From Dietzia psychralcaliphila (lineage in GTDB: Bacteria; Actinomycetota; Actinomycetes; Mycobacteriales; Mycobacteriaceae): DNA of 64,000 nucleotides. How positions within the stretch are numbered: the stretch's first letter is position 1; each line of letters opens with the position of its first letter. Shown here in pieces: positions 1-9,749 of the stretch. The position numbers were made by a program, and so were the translations under genes. The stretch covers positions 1,302,001 through 1,366,000 of the forward strand of contig NZ_CP015453.1 of assembly GCF_003096095.1 (NCBI RefSeq), in the 5' to 3' direction. The notes below the pieces were generated by a model. It searched no databases. It was not told the origin of the DNA and saw only the letters and a list, made by a program, of their open reading frames with translations.

Positions 1-1
1 C

Positions 2-814
2 GTCGATTCGATCGAGGAGATCACGCCGCTGTCGCGCGCCCAGCGACGCGCTATCCAGGCGTTCCTCGAGGGCGCGGTCGACCTGGACGACGTCCTCCGG
101 CGGGCGGTGAGGTTGCTGTCCCAGCTCACCCGCCAGGTCGCCGTGGTCCAGTACCCGGTCCTGGGCAGTTGCACCGTGCGCCACCTCGAGGTGGTGAGCC
201 TGGCCCCCACCCGACTGTTGTTGGTGTTGATCACGGACACCGGCCGCGTGGACCAGCGGACCGTCGAGCTGGCCGCCCCGCTGACGGACGGCGATCTGTC
301 CGAACTCCGGACCCTCCTCTCGGAGGCGGTGGCGGACAAGCGCCTCAGTGAGGCATCGAAGGCGCTGACCGCCACGCCGGAACGCGCCCGCCCCGACTAC
401 CGCGACGCCGCGGAGCGGTGCGTGACGGTACTGGTGGAGACACTGGTGGAGCAGCCGGACGACCGCATCGTCCTGGGAGGAACCGCCAACCTCACCCGTA
501 GTGCGGCCGACTTCGACGGATCCCTCAGGTCGGTCCTCGAGGCGTTGGAGGAGCAGGTCGTGATCCTGCGGTTGCTCTCGGCGGCCCAGTCCGTGGGGAT
601 GGGAGGCCCCGGCGGGGTCACCGTCCAGATCGGCGAGGAGACCCGGGCGGCGGAGATCCGCGGCGCGTCGGTGGTGTCCTCCGTGTACGGCTCCGAGCGC
701 CAGATGCTCGGCGGGATGGGGGTGCTCGGGCCCACGAGGATGGACTACCCGGGAACAATCGCCTCGGTCGCCGCTGTTGCCCACTACGTGGGCGAGATCC
801 TGTCCGGGCACTGA
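2..814 (+). CDS. hrcA: Heat-inducible transcription repressor HrcA (5' end outside the window)
   Basis: HrcA represses chaperone genes by binding the CIRCE operator and is itself controlled by GroEL. The visible 270 residues are the central and C-terminal ligand-binding/dimerisation part: a region starting [14 protein letters not shown], then the [15 protein letters not shown] block and the C-terminal [23 protein letters not shown] that is characteristic of the family. The reading frame is open from base 2, so the N-terminal winged helix lies upstream. It sits 65 bp before dnaJ in the usual hrcA-dnaJ order of actinobacteria. No CIRCE element can be seen because the promoter is outside the window. 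Confidence 0.95.
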   Translation, partial: VDSIEEITPLSRAQRRAIQAFLEGAVDLDDVLRRAVRLLSQLTRQVAVVQYPVLGSCTVRHLEVVSLAPTRLLLVLITDTGRVDQRTVELAAPLTDGDLSELRTLLSEAVADKRLSEASKALTATPERARPDYRDAAERCVTVLVETLVEQPDDRIVLGGTANLTRSAADFDGSLRSVLEALEEQVVILRLLSAAQSVGMGGPGGVTVQIGEETRAAEIRGASVVSSVYGSERQMLGGMGVLGPTRMDYPGTIASVAAVAHYVGEILSGH

Positions 815-879
815 CGCCCGTAGCCTCACCCGGGACCAGTTCTTCCACTTGACCAATTTCACTTGACGAAAGGCGACAC

Positions 880-2043
880 GTGTCACGCGACTACTACGGG
901 ACCCTCGGGGTCGATCGGGGTGCCTCGGAGTCCGAGATCAAGCGCGCCTACCGCAAGCTCGCCCGCGAGCTGCACCCCGACGTCAACCCGTCGGACGAGG
1001 CGCGTGAGCGGTTCACCGAGATCACCGCGATGTACGAGGTCCTCACGGACCCCGAGAAGCGACGCGTCGTGGACATGGGCGGCGATCCCCTCGACTCGTC
1101 GCCCGGAGGCGGATACGGCGGCGGCTTCGGAGGCGGAGGGTTCGGCAGCGGTGGTGGCCTGGGCGACGTGTTCGAGGCGTTCTTCGGCGGCGGCGGGGGC
1201 GGTGGCGGACGTGGTCCCCGGAGCCGTGTGCAACCGGGCTCCGACGCGCTGATCCGCGTGAACCTGACCCTGGCGGAGTGCGCCACCGGCGTCACCAAGG
1301 AGATCCAGGTCGACACGGCCGTCCTCTGTGAGACCTGCCACGGCAAGGGGTCGAAGAGCGACGCGCCGCCCGCGAAGTGCGGAATGTGTCAGGGGCAGGG
1401 TGAGATCCAGTCGGTCCAGCGCTCCCTGTTGGGCAACATCATGACCAGCCGCCCGTGCCCCACCTGCGCGGGCACCGGCGAGATCATCACCGATCCGTGT
1501 GGCGACTGCACCGGCCAGGGGCGCGTCCGCAAGCGTCGCACCGTCTCGGCCAAGATCCCCGCCGGCGTAGGCGGCGGGATGCGGATCCGACTGGCCGGTC
1601 AGGGCGAGGTCGGCCCCGGTGGTGGTCCCGCCGGTGACCTCTACATCGAGGTCAACGAGCGCACCCACCCGGTGTTCGTCCGGGACGGGGAGGACCTGCA
1701 CTGCACGGTTCGCGTCCCGGTGGTGGACGCCATCCTCGGTGGCAGGGTGGACCTGGAGACCGTGGTGGGCGACGACCTCGAGATCGACATCCCGGCCGGC
1801 ATCCAGCCCGGGCACACGGTCACCCTGTCGGGTCGCGGCATGCCCCGCGTCCGCGGCGGCGGTGCCGGCGACCTCACGGTGCACATGGAGGTGGTGATCC
1901 CCGAGAAGCTGGACCGCAAGCGTCGTGATCTCGTGGAGCAGCTGCGCCGGCTCGGCGGCGACTCGGCCGAGATCGTCAACGAGGACACCGCCCGCCGAGG
2001 CGGGTTGTTCTCGCGTCTGCGCGACGCGGTCGCGGGCCACTGA
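880..2043 (+). CDS. dnaJ: Chaperone protein DnaJ (DnaJ2 type)
   Basis: Co-chaperone that stimulates DnaK ATPase and delivers unfolded substrates in the cytoplasm. The 387-aa protein has every type I domain: J domain at residues 1-70 with HPD at 32-34, a glycine-rich linker at about 73-117, four CxxCxGxG zinc repeats between about 150 and 215 ([32 protein letters not shown]), and C-terminal substrate-binding domains. The GTG start follows a GAAAGG ribosome site. The position directly after hrcA matches the second, HrcA-linked dnaJ of mycobacteria rather than the copy in the dnaK operon. Confidence 0.97.
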   Translation: MSRDYYGTLGVDRGASESEIKRAYRKLARELHPDVNPSDEARERFTEITAMYEVLTDPEKRRVVDMGGDPLDSSPGGGYGGGFGGGGFGSGGGLGDVFEAFFGGGGGGGGRGPRSRVQPGSDALIRVNLTLAECATGVTKEIQVDTAVLCETCHGKGSKSDAPPAKCGMCQGQGEIQSVQRSLLGNIMTSRPCPTCAGTGEIITDPCGDCTGQGRVRKRRTVSAKIPAGVGGGMRIRLAGQGEVGPGGGPAGDLYIEVNERTHPVFVRDGEDLHCTVRVPVVDAILGGRVDLETVVGDDLEIDIPAGIQPGHTVTLSGRGMPRVRGGGAGDLTVHMEVVIPEKLDRKRRDLVEQLRRLGGDSAEIVNEDTARRGGLFSRLRDAVAGH

Positions 2044-2047
2044 GCCG

Positions 2048-2845
2048 GTGACCCCGCCCCTGTTCCGGGTCGACACGGTCCCCGCCGTCGGCGAGACGGC
2101 CGTCCTGGACGGCACGGAGGGTAGGCACGCCGGCTCGGCCCTCCGGGTGCGGCCCGGGGAGAACATCCGGGTGGGCGACGGCCGTGGCGCGGTGGCCGAC
2201 TGCACCGTACTGACGTCGGGACCCGGCCGGGTCGAGGCGGAGGTCCTGGCCCTGGACGTGGTCGCCCGCCCGACGCCCCTGGTGACGATCGTCCAGGCCC
2301 TCCCCAAGTCCGAACGCTCCGAGCTCGCCGTGGAGCTGGCCACGGAGGCCGGGGCGGACCGGATCGTGCCGTGGCAGGCGGACCGGTGTGTGAGCCGCTG
2401 GGCGGGGCCCAAGCTCGACAAGGGCCGCACGAAGTGGGCCAACGCGGCCCGTGCCGCAGCCAAGCAGTCCCGGCGGGAGTGGGAGCCGGAGATCGGCGGA
2501 CTCCTCGACTCCACCGCTCTCACGGCGCTCGTGGCCGACGAGGTCGGGGCGGGAGCGGCCGTCCTGGTGCTGCACGAGGACGGAGCCGCCGGATTCGCGG
2601 ACGCCGTGACCGCGGCGGGGCCCGTGGAGCGGATCCTCCTCGTCGTCGGGCCCGAGGGCGGCGTCTCCGACGCCGAGATCGACTCACTCACCCACGTCGG
2701 GGCCCGCGCCGTCGTCCTGGGTCCCGAGGTGCTGCGCACCTCCAGCGCCGCCGCGGTGGCGCTGGGCGCCCTCGGAGTTCTCACGCGGAGATGGGCCCGC
2801 GCTGGTACTACACTCGACCCGTCCGCACCACCACCCAGGAAGTGA
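2048..2845 (+). CDS. rsmE: 16S rRNA (uracil(1498)-N(3))-methyltransferase RsmE
   Basis: Methylates U1498 of 16S rRNA using S-adenosylmethionine. The 265-aa product has an N-terminal PUA-like part (DGTEGRHAGSALRVRPGE) and a SPOUT methyltransferase domain with the knot motifs LLVVGPEGGVSDAEI and LGPEVLRTSSAAAVALGAL. The same frame stays open upstream inside dnaJ, but the family alignment begins at the GTG at 2048 (TPPLFRVDTVPAVGE), 4 bases after the dnaJ stop. Gene order dnaJ-rsmE-phoH is the usual one in actinobacteria. Confidence 0.95.
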   Translation: MTPPLFRVDTVPAVGETAVLDGTEGRHAGSALRVRPGENIRVGDGRGAVADCTVLTSGPGRVEAEVLALDVVARPTPLVTIVQALPKSERSELAVELATEAGADRIVPWQADRCVSRWAGPKLDKGRTKWANAARAAAKQSRREWEPEIGGLLDSTALTALVADEVGAGAAVLVLHEDGAAGFADAVTAAGPVERILLVVGPEGGVSDAEIDSLTHVGARAVVLGPEVLRTSSAAAVALGALGVLTRRWARAGTTLDPSAPPPRK

Positions 2846-2874
2846 TCCACGTAGGTACCCCAGAGAACGACGCA

Positions 2875-3936
2875 GTGAGCGACACGGTCGCCGAGACGCA
2901 GGGCGACGACCGGCGAGGCCCCGCCGGCTCACCCTCCCGCACGGCGGTCCAGCTCGACCCCGACCTGGCCATGGCGGTGCTCGGCGCCGCGGACGCCAAC
3001 CTCAGGGCGCTCGAGGAGCTACTCGACGCCGACCTGCACGTCCGGGGCGGCACCATGACCATCTCCGGCGACCCCGGGGCCGTCGACCAGGCCTCACGGG
3101 TGGTCTCCGACCTGCTGCGGCAGGCCAGGCGGGGTGTGGAGATCACCCCGGCGTCGGTGCGACGCTCGGTCGAGATCCTCGCCGACTCCGGGCCGTTGAC
3201 GCCTGAGGAGGTGCTGGGCACGGACGTGCTGTCCCGACGCGGGGGCATGATCCGGCCCAAGACGGTGGGGCAGAAGCGGTACGTCGACGCGATCGACGAC
3301 CACACGGTGGTGTTCGGGCTCGGTCCCGCCGGGACGGGCAAGACCTACCTCGCGATGGCCAAGGCGGTCGCCGCGCTGAGGGCCAAGGACGTCAGCCGCA
3401 TCATCCTCACCCGCCCCGCGGTCGAGGCCGGGGAGCGGCTGGGATATCTGCCCGGCACCCTGCACGAGAAGATCGACCCGTACCTGCGGCCGCTGTACGA
3501 CTCGCTGCACGACATGATGGACCCGGAGGCGATCCCCAAGCTCATGGCGGCCGGGGTCATCGAGGTGGCGCCGCTGGCCTACATGCGCGGTCGCACGCTC
3601 AACGACGCGTTCATCATCCTCGACGAGGCACAGAACACCACGCCCGAGCAGATGAAGATGTTCCTGACCCGCCTCGGCTTCGGCTCGAAGATCGTGGTGA
3701 CGGGGGATATCACCCAGATCGACCTCCCGGGCGGGCAGCGTTCCGGGCTCAAGGTGGTGCGCGACATCCTCAAGGGGGTGCCCGACATCCACTTCTCGGA
3801 GCTCACCTCCGCCGACGTCGTCCGGCACGCGCTGGTGGCCCGGATCGTCGACGCCTACGCGAAGCACGAGGAGCGCCTCGACAGGGGCGAGGAACCCACC
3901 GCAGTCCACAGGAGCAGGGAGCACCGCCACCGATGA
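2875..3936 (+). CDS. phoH: PhoH family ATPase/RNA helicase-like protein
   Basis: P-loop NTPase of the PhoH1 family, linked to RNA metabolism through its constant neighbour ybeY. An N-terminal KH-like region ([24 protein letters not shown]) precedes the ATPase domain with Walker A GPAGTGKT and Walker [10 protein letters not shown]. From the GTG at 2875 the protein is 353 aa, the usual size, and a GAG-type ribosome site lies 9 bases upstream. A GTG at 2842 overlaps the rsmE stop by 4 bases and is a possible alternative start that adds 11 residues. The stop overlaps the ybeY start (ATGA). Confidence 0.95.
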   Translation: MSDTVAETQGDDRRGPAGSPSRTAVQLDPDLAMAVLGAADANLRALEELLDADLHVRGGTMTISGDPGAVDQASRVVSDLLRQARRGVEITPASVRRSVEILADSGPLTPEEVLGTDVLSRRGGMIRPKTVGQKRYVDAIDDHTVVFGLGPAGTGKTYLAMAKAVAALRAKDVSRIILTRPAVEAGERLGYLPGTLHEKIDPYLRPLYDSLHDMMDPEAIPKLMAAGVIEVAPLAYMRGRTLNDAFIILDEAQNTTPEQMKMFLTRLGFGSKIVVTGDITQIDLPGGQRSGLKVVRDILKGVPDIHFSELTSADVVRHALVARIVDAYAKHEERLDRGEEPTAVHRSREHRHR

Positions 3937-4427
3937 GTATCGAGGTCGCCAACGAGTCGGGCGTGGAGGTCGACGAGGCCGAACTCATCGACGTGGCCGC
4001 GTTCGTGATCGCCCGGATGGACGTCCACCCGGCCGCGGAGCTGTCGATCACGCTCGTGGACAAGGACACCATGGCGGATCTCCACGTGACGTGGATGAAC
4101 CTGCCGGGTCCCACCGACGTCATGAGCTTCCCCATGGACGAGCTCTCCCCGGGGGGTCGGCCCGACCTGCCCGACCCCGGCCCCGCGATGCTCGGGGACA
4201 TCGTGTTGTGCCCGGCGTTCGCCGCCGACCAGGCCGCCAGCTCTGGGCATCCGCTCGCGCACGAGCTCGCGCTGCTCACCGTGCACGGGTGCCTGCACCT
4301 GCTCGGTTACGACCACGCCGAGCCCGCGGAGGAACGTGAGATGTTCGGCCTGCAGAACGAGCTGCTCGGCGAATGGTACGACCACCGCGACGCCCCTCGC
4401 GACGACGCCCCGCGTGCGGACGCCTGA
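3933..4427 (+). CDS. ybeY: Endoribonuclease YbeY (rRNA maturation factor)
   Basis: Single-strand endoribonuclease needed for 16S rRNA 3'-end maturation and ribosome quality control. The 164-aa protein carries the zinc signature [11 protein letters not shown] (H-x3-H-x5-H) near residues 115-125, plus the family block [19 protein letters not shown]-like segment around residues 52-70. Translation is coupled to phoH through an ATGA overlap, and the next gene begins 3 bases after the stop, so phoH-ybeY-corC-era look like one operon. Confidence 0.95.
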   Translation: MSIEVANESGVEVDEAELIDVAAFVIARMDVHPAAELSITLVDKDTMADLHVTWMNLPGPTDVMSFPMDELSPGGRPDLPDPGPAMLGDIVLCPAFAADQAASSGHPLAHELALLTVHGCLHLLGYDHAEPAEEREMFGLQNELLGEWYDHRDAPRDDAPRADA

Positions 4428-4430
4428 CCC

Positions 4431-5753
4431 GTGGACCAGACGATTCTCACAGCCGGTGCGGCTGTACTTCTCATCCTGGTCGCCGGTGTCTTCGCCGCCC
4501 TCGACGCCGCGCTGAGCACGGTCTCGGTGGCCCGGGTCGAGGAGATGGCCAAGGAACCCCGCTACGGGGCGAAGAGGCTGTCCCGGATGCTGCTCAACCG
4601 TCCGCGCTACATCAACGTCGCGGTGCTACTGCACCTGTTGAGCCTGATCTCCGGTGTCGTGCTCCTGACCGTCGTCTTTGCCGAGGTCATCGAGTCCACG
4701 GTCTGGGCGCTGGTCGGGGTGATCGCGGTGACGACCATCGCGGCCTACGTCGTGGCCGGCGTCGGTCCCCGCACGCTGGGGCGTCAACACGCGTATTCGC
4801 TGGCACTGGGCGCCTCCACGCCCCTGGCGGTGCTCGGGTTCGTCCTGGGTCCCGTCGCCAGCCTCCTGGTGGGTGTCGGCAACGCCGTCACCCCGGGCCG
4901 CGGTTTCCGCAACGGCCCGTTCGCCTCGGAGATCGAGCTGCTCGAGATCGTGGACATGGCGCGTGAGCGCGGGGTCGTGGCCGACGACGAGTCGCGCATG
5001 ATCCAGTCGGTGTTCGAACTCGGGGGCACCACCGCGCGCGAGGTCATGACCCCGCGGACCGAGATGGTGTGGATCGAGTCGGACAAGACGGTCGGCCAGG
5101 CCGCGCGGTTGACGGTCAAGTCCGGTTATTCCCGGATCCCGGTGGTGGCCGGCGACAACTCCGACGACGTGGTGGGCGTGATCTACCTCCGGGACATCGT
5201 GGCCCGTCTGGACGATCCGGACGGCCGCGCGGCCCCCGTCGCCGACGTGATGCGACCCGCGGTGTTCGTGCCCGACGCCAAGAGGATCGACGACCTGCTC
5301 TCGGAGATGCAGAGGGACCACAACCATCTGGCGATCCTCGTCGACGAGTACGGCGGGACCGCGGGGCTGGTGTCCATCGAGGACATCCTCGAGGAGATCG
5401 TCGGCGAGATCGTGGACGAGTACGACACCACTGAGGTACCCCCCGTCGAGGAGATGGAGGACGGGAGGCACCGCCTGTCGGCCAGGCTCGGGCTGGACGA
5501 GGTCGCCGAGTTGTTCGACGTGGAGTTCCCGGACGAGGTGACCGAGGAGGTCGAGACCATCGGAGGGCTGATGGCGCTCGAACTCGGTCGCGTCCCGCTA
5601 CCGGGTGCGCACGTGGTCACGGCAGGGCTGGACCTGCGCGCGGAGGGCGGGCACGACCGCCGCGGCCGGGTCAAGGTGGTCACCGTGGTGGCCGAACGGA
5701 CCGACTCCGCCGCCGACGGCACACACGAGAACGACGACGAGGAGAACCGATGA
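4431..5753 (+). CDS. CNNM/CorC-type membrane protein with CBS pair (hemolysin C family)
   Basis: 440-aa membrane protein of the CNNM/CorC family, associated with divalent cation (magnesium/cobalt) homeostasis. In order: DUF21 transmembrane domain with about four helices (residues 1-165), two CBS domains (around [15 protein letters not shown] and [12 protein letters not shown], about residues 200-320), and a C-terminal transporter-associated CorC_HlyC domain from about 340, ending in an acidic tail. The GTG start is 3 bases after ybeY, and the stop overlaps the era start by 4 bases. The mycobacterial homologue occupies the same ybeY-era slot. The transported ion cannot be read from sequence. 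Confidence 0.9.
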   Translation: MDQTILTAGAAVLLILVAGVFAALDAALSTVSVARVEEMAKEPRYGAKRLSRMLLNRPRYINVAVLLHLLSLISGVVLLTVVFAEVIESTVWALVGVIAVTTIAAYVVAGVGPRTLGRQHAYSLALGASTPLAVLGFVLGPVASLLVGVGNAVTPGRGFRNGPFASEIELLEIVDMARERGVVADDESRMIQSVFELGGTTAREVMTPRTEMVWIESDKTVGQAARLTVKSGYSRIPVVAGDNSDDVVGVIYLRDIVARLDDPDGRAAPVADVMRPAVFVPDAKRIDDLLSEMQRDHNHLAILVDEYGGTAGLVSIEDILEEIVGEIVDEYDTTEVPPVEEMEDGRHRLSARLGLDEVAELFDVEFPDEVTEEVETIGGLMALELGRVPLPGAHVVTAGLDLRAEGGHDRRGRVKVVTVVAERTDSAADGTHENDDEENR

Positions 5754-6658
5754 CCACCCCCGAGGGCTTCCGGAGCGGTTTCGTCAGCTTCGTCGGTCGG
5801 CCGAACACCGGCAAGTCCACGCTCACCAATGCGCTGGTGGGTGAGAAGATCGCCATCACCTCCTCGCGTCCCCAGACCACCCGGCACGCGATCCGCGGGC
5901 TGGTCCACCGCCCGGACGCCCAGATCATCCTGGTCGACACCCCGGGACTGCACCGACCGCGCACCCTGCTCGGCGAGCGGTTGAACGCGCTGGTGGAGGA
6001 GACCTACTCCGACGTCGACCTGATCGGGTTGTGCATCCCGGCGGGGGAGCGGATCGGCCCCGGCGACCGCTGGATCCTCGAGCAGGTGCGCAAACTCTGC
6101 CCCACCACCCCGATCCTGGGCCTGGTCACCAAGATCGACACCGTCTTCAAGCCGAGGATGATGGAGCAGTTGGTCGCGGTCTCCACGCTCCTCGGGCCGG
6201 ACTCGGAGGTCGTCCCGGTGTCGGCCGCGTCCGGCGAACAGGTGGATGTGGTGGCGGACCTCATCGCCTCGCTGCTGCCCGAGGGGCCGCGGTTCTACCC
6301 CGACGATGTGATCACCGAGGAGTCCGACGAGTCCCGGATGTCCGAGCTCATCCGCGAGGCCGCCCTCGAGGGCGTGCGGGACGAGCTGCCCCACTCGATC
6401 GCCGTGTCGATCGAGGAGGTGCTGCCGCATGAGGGCCGCGACGACATGGTGGACGTCCATGCCACGGTCTACGTGGAGCGGCAGAGCCAGAAGGCGATCG
6501 TCCTGGGCAAGGGCGGCTCGCGTATGCGTGAGGTGGGCACCCAGGCCCGGGCGGGTATCGAACAACTCCTGGGAACCAAGGTGTACCTGGACCTCCACGT
6601 CAAGGTTCTCAAGGAATGGCAGCGCGACCCGAAGATGCTCGGGCGGCTGGGTTTCTAG
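5750..6658 (+). CDS. era: GTPase Era
   Basis: Essential GTPase that binds 16S rRNA during 30S assembly. The 302-aa protein has G1 [10 protein letters not shown]3 DTPG, G4 TKID and G5 SAASG motifs in the first 170 residues, then a KH domain with [13 protein letters not shown] for RNA binding. The ATG overlaps the corC stop (ATGA) behind a GAGGAG ribosome site. The coding region ends exactly where a 14-bp tandem repeat begins (6658). Confidence 0.97.
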   Translation: MTTPEGFRSGFVSFVGRPNTGKSTLTNALVGEKIAITSSRPQTTRHAIRGLVHRPDAQIILVDTPGLHRPRTLLGERLNALVEETYSDVDLIGLCIPAGERIGPGDRWILEQVRKLCPTTPILGLVTKIDTVFKPRMMEQLVAVSTLLGPDSEVVPVSAASGEQVDVVADLIASLLPEGPRFYPDDVITEESDESRMSELIREAALEGVRDELPHSIAVSIEEVLPHEGRDDMVDVHATVYVERQSQKAIVLGKGGSRMREVGTQARAGIEQLLGTKVYLDLHVKVLKEWQRDPKMLGRLGF

Positions 6659-6727
6659 AACCGGGATTCCAGAACCGGGATTCCAGAACTGGGATTCTGG
6701 ACCCGCGTTTCCGGAACAGGTCTTGCC
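6658..6727. repeat. Five-unit degenerate 14-bp tandem repeat between era and recO
   Basis: Units start at 6658, 6672, 6686, 6700 and 6714. The first two are identical (GAACCGGGATTCCA); the third is GAACTGGGATTCTG, the fourth GACCCGCGTTTCCG, and the fifth is degenerate. The third unit also makes a 7-bp hairpin, TCCAGAA at 6683-6689 with TTCTGGA at 6695-6701. The array starts at the last base of the era stop codon. It may slow or terminate transcription after era, but no U tract follows. Confidence 0.8.
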
Positions 6728-6864
6728 CGGCGGGTTCGCAGGCCCGTGGGTGCAGGATCGCCGTCGGACGCGTCCCGGCGGCCCGCGCCGTCGGGTGGGA
6801 CAATGGTCGTTCGTCGCATACCAGTTGCGCACACCAGCCCGTCGAGCATCGGGAGGAGGTCCGG

Positions 6865-7743
6865 ATGCACCCGTTCACCGACAGCGGCCTCGTCGTGCGT
6901 ACCTACGACCTCGGCGAGGCCGACCGGATCGTCACCCTGCTCACCGAACACCACGGGTTGGTCAGGGCAGTCGCCCGCGCAGTCCGCCGTACCCGCTCGC
7001 GGATGGGCGCCAGCCTCGAGCCGTTCGCCGTGGTGGAAGTACAGATCGCACCGGGTCGTGGCCGGAGTGGTCTGGGCACCGTGAGGCAGGCGTCGAGCCG
7101 GGAGTCACTGGCACGGCCTCTCGTGGCGGACTACCCGGCCTACACCTCCGGGTGCGTGGTGCTGGAGACCGCGGAGCGGCTGGCAGGGGAGGAGGGCGCA
7201 CCCACGCCGAGACTGCTCGGCCTCGCCGTCGGCGCCCTCCGCTCCCTGGCCGAACACCGTCGCCCGCCGGGACTCGTCGCCGACGCGTTCCTCCTACGTG
7301 CCATGGCCGCGTCCGGCTGGGAACCGGTCCTGGACTGCTGTGTGAGCTGCGGAGTGGTGGGTCCGCACCGGGCGTTCCACGTCGCATCCGGGGGGACCGT
7401 GTGTGTGCACTGCAGGCCGCAGGGGTGTGCCATGCTCTCCCCCGGTGTCGCCGAGCACCTGTCGGCGCTGTTGGGTGGGGACTGGGACGCCGTGACCGTC
7501 TCGTCCCCGGCCGTCGTCCGCCAGGCCTCCGGGATCGCCGCCGCACACCTGCAGTGGCATCTCGAACGCGACCTGCGCAGCCTGCCGCTGGTCGATCGCG
7601 GGACGGTCGACCCTGTTCCCGTCGAGCCCCGTCCCGTCGACCCCCGTCCTGTCGACCCAGTTCTCGTCGACTCAGTTCCCGTCGTACCCCGTCCCTCCGA
7701 AACCGTTGAGGAGTCCCGTGCCCGGACTACCCAGATTCCGTAA
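6865..7743 (+). CDS. recO: DNA repair protein RecO
   Basis: Recombination mediator that acts with RecR to load RecA on SSB-coated DNA. The 292-aa product has the N-terminal OB fold ([19 protein letters not shown]) and a zinc-finger region with CCVSCG and a second Cys pair near VHCRPQGC. The ATG at 6865 follows GGGAGGAGG, an excellent ribosome site; the frame continues open upstream through the repeat region but lacks such a signal. Residues from about 248 are six pentapeptide repeats of the form V-D-P-x-P encoded by a 15-bp minisatellite, an unusual tail that extends the protein beyond the typical length. Confidence 0.95.
   Translation: MHPFTDSGLVVRTYDLGEADRIVTLLTEHHGLVRAVARAVRRTRSRMGASLEPFAVVEVQIAPGRGRSGLGTVRQASSRESLARPLVADYPAYTSGCVVLETAERLAGEEGAPTPRLLGLAVGALRSLAEHRRPPGLVADAFLLRAMAASGWEPVLDCCVSCGVVGPHRAFHVASGGTVCVHCRPQGCAMLSPGVAEHLSALLGGDWDAVTVSSPAVVRQASGIAAAHLQWHLERDLRSLPLVDRGTVDPVPVEPRPVDPRPVDPVLVDSVPVVPRPSETVEESRARTTQIP
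7606..7695 (+). repeat. Six-unit 15-bp minisatellite inside the recO 3' end
   Basis: Units at 7606, 7621, 7636, 7651, 7666 and 7681, all beginning GTCG and close to GTCGACCCCGTTCCC. They are in frame with recO and encode [25 protein letters not shown] and VVPRP. Because 15 is a multiple of 3, unit gain or loss would not disturb the frame. The array ends 22 bp before the uppS start. Confidence 0.9.
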
Positions 7744-8542
7744 GCGCGCCGCGACGAAGGGCGGCGCCGCGCCGGTGACCGTGCGGCCGCCCACTCCGCA
7801 CCCGTCGGGTGAGTGCCCGCCCGCGATCCCCTCGGAGTTCGTTCCACGCCACGTCGCACTGGTGATGGACGGCAACGGACGCTGGGCCCAGGAGCAGGGA
7901 CTGCCCCGCACCGAGGGGCACAAGCGTGGCGAGGCGGTACTCATGGACGTGGTCCAGGGGTGCATCGAGATCGGTGTCCCGTACCTGTCCGCGTACGCGT
8001 TCTCCACGGAGAACTGGAAGCGCAGCCCCGAGGAGGTCCGTTTCCTCATGGGCTTCAACCGGGACGTGCTCCGCCGCCGTCGCGACGAGATGCACGAGCT
8101 GGGGGTGCGGGTCCGCTGGGCCGGCCGACGCCCCAAGTTGTGGAAGTCGGTCATCTCAGAGCTCGAGGAGGCCGAGGAGCTCACCCGCGACAACACGGTC
8201 ATGACGTTGGCGATGTGCGTCAACTACGGCGGCCGTGCGGAGATCGTCGACGCGGCGCGCGACTTCGCGCGTCGGGTCGCCGCGGGGGAGGTCTCGGCCG
8301 ACGACCTCACCGAGGAGAACTTCGCCCGCTACCTCGACGAGCCGGATATGCCGGACGTCGACCTCTTCCTGCGGCCGTCCGGTGAGCTGCGTACCTCCAA
8401 CTTCCTGCTGTGGCAGAGCGCCTACGCCGAGTTCGTCTTCCAGGACACGCTGTTCCCCGACTTCGACCGACGGGACCTGTGGGCGGCCTGCCTCGAGTAC
8501 GCGGAGAGGGACAGGCGATTCGGGGGAGTGGCCGGGGCCTGA
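7718..8542 (+). CDS. uppS: Long-chain (decaprenyl) diphosphate synthase, UppS family
   Basis: Z-type prenyltransferase that makes the polyprenyl phosphate carrier for peptidoglycan and arabinogalactan precursors. The family signature [14 protein letters not shown] holds the catalytic Asp in MDGNGRW, and NYGGRAEI and [23 protein letters not shown] are present towards the C-terminus. The GTG at 7718 has GAGGAG upstream and lies within the end of recO (26-bp overlap); a TTG 12 bases earlier is less likely. The recO-uppS pairing is conserved in mycobacteria, where the enzyme makes decaprenyl diphosphate; the chain length here is inferred from that. Confidence 0.94.
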   Translation: MPGLPRFRKRAATKGGAAPVTVRPPTPHPSGECPPAIPSEFVPRHVALVMDGNGRWAQEQGLPRTEGHKRGEAVLMDVVQGCIEIGVPYLSAYAFSTENWKRSPEEVRFLMGFNRDVLRRRRDEMHELGVRVRWAGRRPKLWKSVISELEEAEELTRDNTVMTLAMCVNYGGRAEIVDAARDFARRVAAGEVSADDLTEENFARYLDEPDMPDVDLFLRPSGELRTSNFLLWQSAYAEFVFQDTLFPDFDRRDLWAACLEYAERDRRFGGVAGA

Positions 8543-8757
8543 CCCTCCTCCCTGGTTCGCGGCCGAGCCCGCGCCGCGCCGCCCCGCCTCGCCCCTCTCC
8601 GCCTCGCGCTGTCGTCGAGTGGTCGTAGTCGAGCCATTCGGCGGCAGATTTCCAGCGGAAATGTGATCAGTAGTGACCGCCCGCTGCGGACACCGCGGCG
8701 CGATGCCCAGCGACAGCCTGAGCACCCCGGCCCCACCGCCGACAGCGCACCCTGGGG

Positions 8758-9195
8758 TCAGTCGGCGATCCCCGCCGACCCGTCCCGCCGGGCGGCGACA
8801 CACGCCTCGCACAGGCCGAACAACTCGACGGTGTGGGTCACCTCGGTGAAACCGTGGGCCCCGCCGGCGCGGTGCGCCCACGTCTCCACTCCCGGTTCCT
8901 CGACCTCCACCGTGAATCCGCACACCCGGCACACCAGGTGATGGTGGTGCGAGTCGGAGCACTTCCGGAAGATCAACTCTCCGGAGTCGGTGCGCAGCAC
9001 GTCGACCGCTCCGGCGTCGGACATCGACTGCAGGGTCCGGTAGACGGTGGTCAGTCCGATGGCGTCGCCGCGGTCGCGGAGTTCGGCATGGAGATCCTGG
9101 GCCGAGCGGAACCCCTTGGATTCGTCGAGCAGCGCGGAGATGGCACTGCGTTGACGGGTCGAGCGCACGCCGATCGCCTTGTCTGGTGTGGACAC
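8758..9195 (-). CDS. zur: Zinc uptake regulator Zur (Fur family)
   Basis: Zinc-dependent repressor of zinc-uptake and alternative ribosomal protein genes. The 145-aa protein has the Fur winged helix (LTTVYRTLQSMSDAGAVDVL), a regulatory zinc site around FRKCSDSHHHHLVC, and structural zinc pairs CRVC and CEAC (C-x2-C). Start GTG at 9195 lies 4 bases after the smtB stop with an AGGAG site in the smtB end, so the two are co-transcribed and coupled. The pair smtB-zur beside glyS is the same as in M. tuberculosis, which favours Zur over a Fur iron regulator. Confidence 0.92.
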   Translation of the reverse strand: MSTPDKAIGVRSTRQRSAISALLDESKGFRSAQDLHAELRDRGDAIGLTTVYRTLQSMSDAGAVDVLRTDSGELIFRKCSDSHHHHLVCRVCGFTVEVEEPGVETWAHRAGGAHGFTEVTHTVELFGLCEACVAARRDGSAGIAD

Positions 9196-9199
9196 GTCC

Positions 9200-9571
9200 C
9201 TACTCCTCACCGGCGTGCCCGACGGCCGCCTCGACGATGTGCAACAGGTGGTCGTCGAGCAACTCGTAGCGGATCTCGCGTCCCCGCCGGTGTGCCGAGA
9301 CGACGTTGGACGACTTGAGGACCCGGAGATGCTGACTCACCAGCGGCTGCGCGACCCCCAGGGCGTCCACCAACTCGTGGACGCAGCGCGGCCCCTCGCG
9401 GAGCTGCAGCACTATCGCGATACGCAACGGCGCCGACAGCGCACGGAGCAACTCGCCAGCGGCCGAGACCACGTGCTGCGGTGGCAGCGGCACGGGATCG
9501 GCGTGGGGGCCGGGGTCGTGGATGTCCGCGGCAGGCCCGGGGTCGGCCGGGGACTCGGGTCCGGATGCCAT
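9200..9571 (-). CDS. smtB: ArsR/SmtB-family zinc-responsive repressor
   Basis: Metal-sensing repressor that would release DNA when zinc is in excess and so control the smtB-zur pair. The 123-aa protein has a winged HTH ([25 protein letters not shown]) and a C-terminal helix with the full alpha-5 zinc pattern: D-x-H, ten residues, H-x2-E (within DDHLLH...VGHAGEE). No alpha-3N cysteines are visible. Start ATG at 9571 follows GGAAGG. It is divergent from glyS; the 178-bp gap contains opposed GATAC-type -10 candidates, and I could not recognise a clear operator. Confidence 0.92.
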   Translation of the reverse strand: MASGPESPADPGPAADIHDPGPHADPVPLPPQHVVSAAGELLRALSAPLRIAIVLQLREGPRCVHELVDALGVAQPLVSQHLRVLKSSNVVSAHRRGREIRYELLDDHLLHIVEAAVGHAGEE

Positions 9572-9749
9572 TGGCGCAACCTTCCGGGCGCGGTGGGGAC
9601 CGGCGCCGTGTCGGGTGGGGACCCCAGTATCCCAGACCGCCGGGGTGGACCGGATACCCTGGTGGGAAGTGCCGCGGGCGCCGGCCCGCGCCGAGGTCGT
9701 CCACCACGACACCTCCGCCAACCGACTCACCAAAGGGAGAACCCCCGAC

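Noticed and set aside
883-2850. A 655-codon open frame on the minus strand across dnaJ and rsmE
   Set aside because: It mirrors dnaJ/rsmE codon structure, has no domain signature and reflects the lack of stop codons in antisense frames of very GC-rich DNA.
6658-6727. The 14-bp tandem array as a CRISPR
   Set aside because: Units are contiguous with no spacers, too short, and no cas genes are in the window.
5183-6832. A 549-codon antisense frame over corC, era and the tandem repeat
   Set aside because: Shadow of two well-identified genes; low-complexity His/Arg-rich product with no recognisable motif.
8640-8700. A small inverted repeat (ATTTCC/GGAAAT) between uppS and zur as a Zur box
   Set aside because: It does not resemble known actinobacterial Zur operators, and lies downstream of both convergent genes, so it cannot control them from a promoter position.
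9572-9749. A T-box riboswitch in the glyS leader
   Set aside because: No T-box consensus, specifier loop or antiterminator could be found, and the leader is only about 80 nt.
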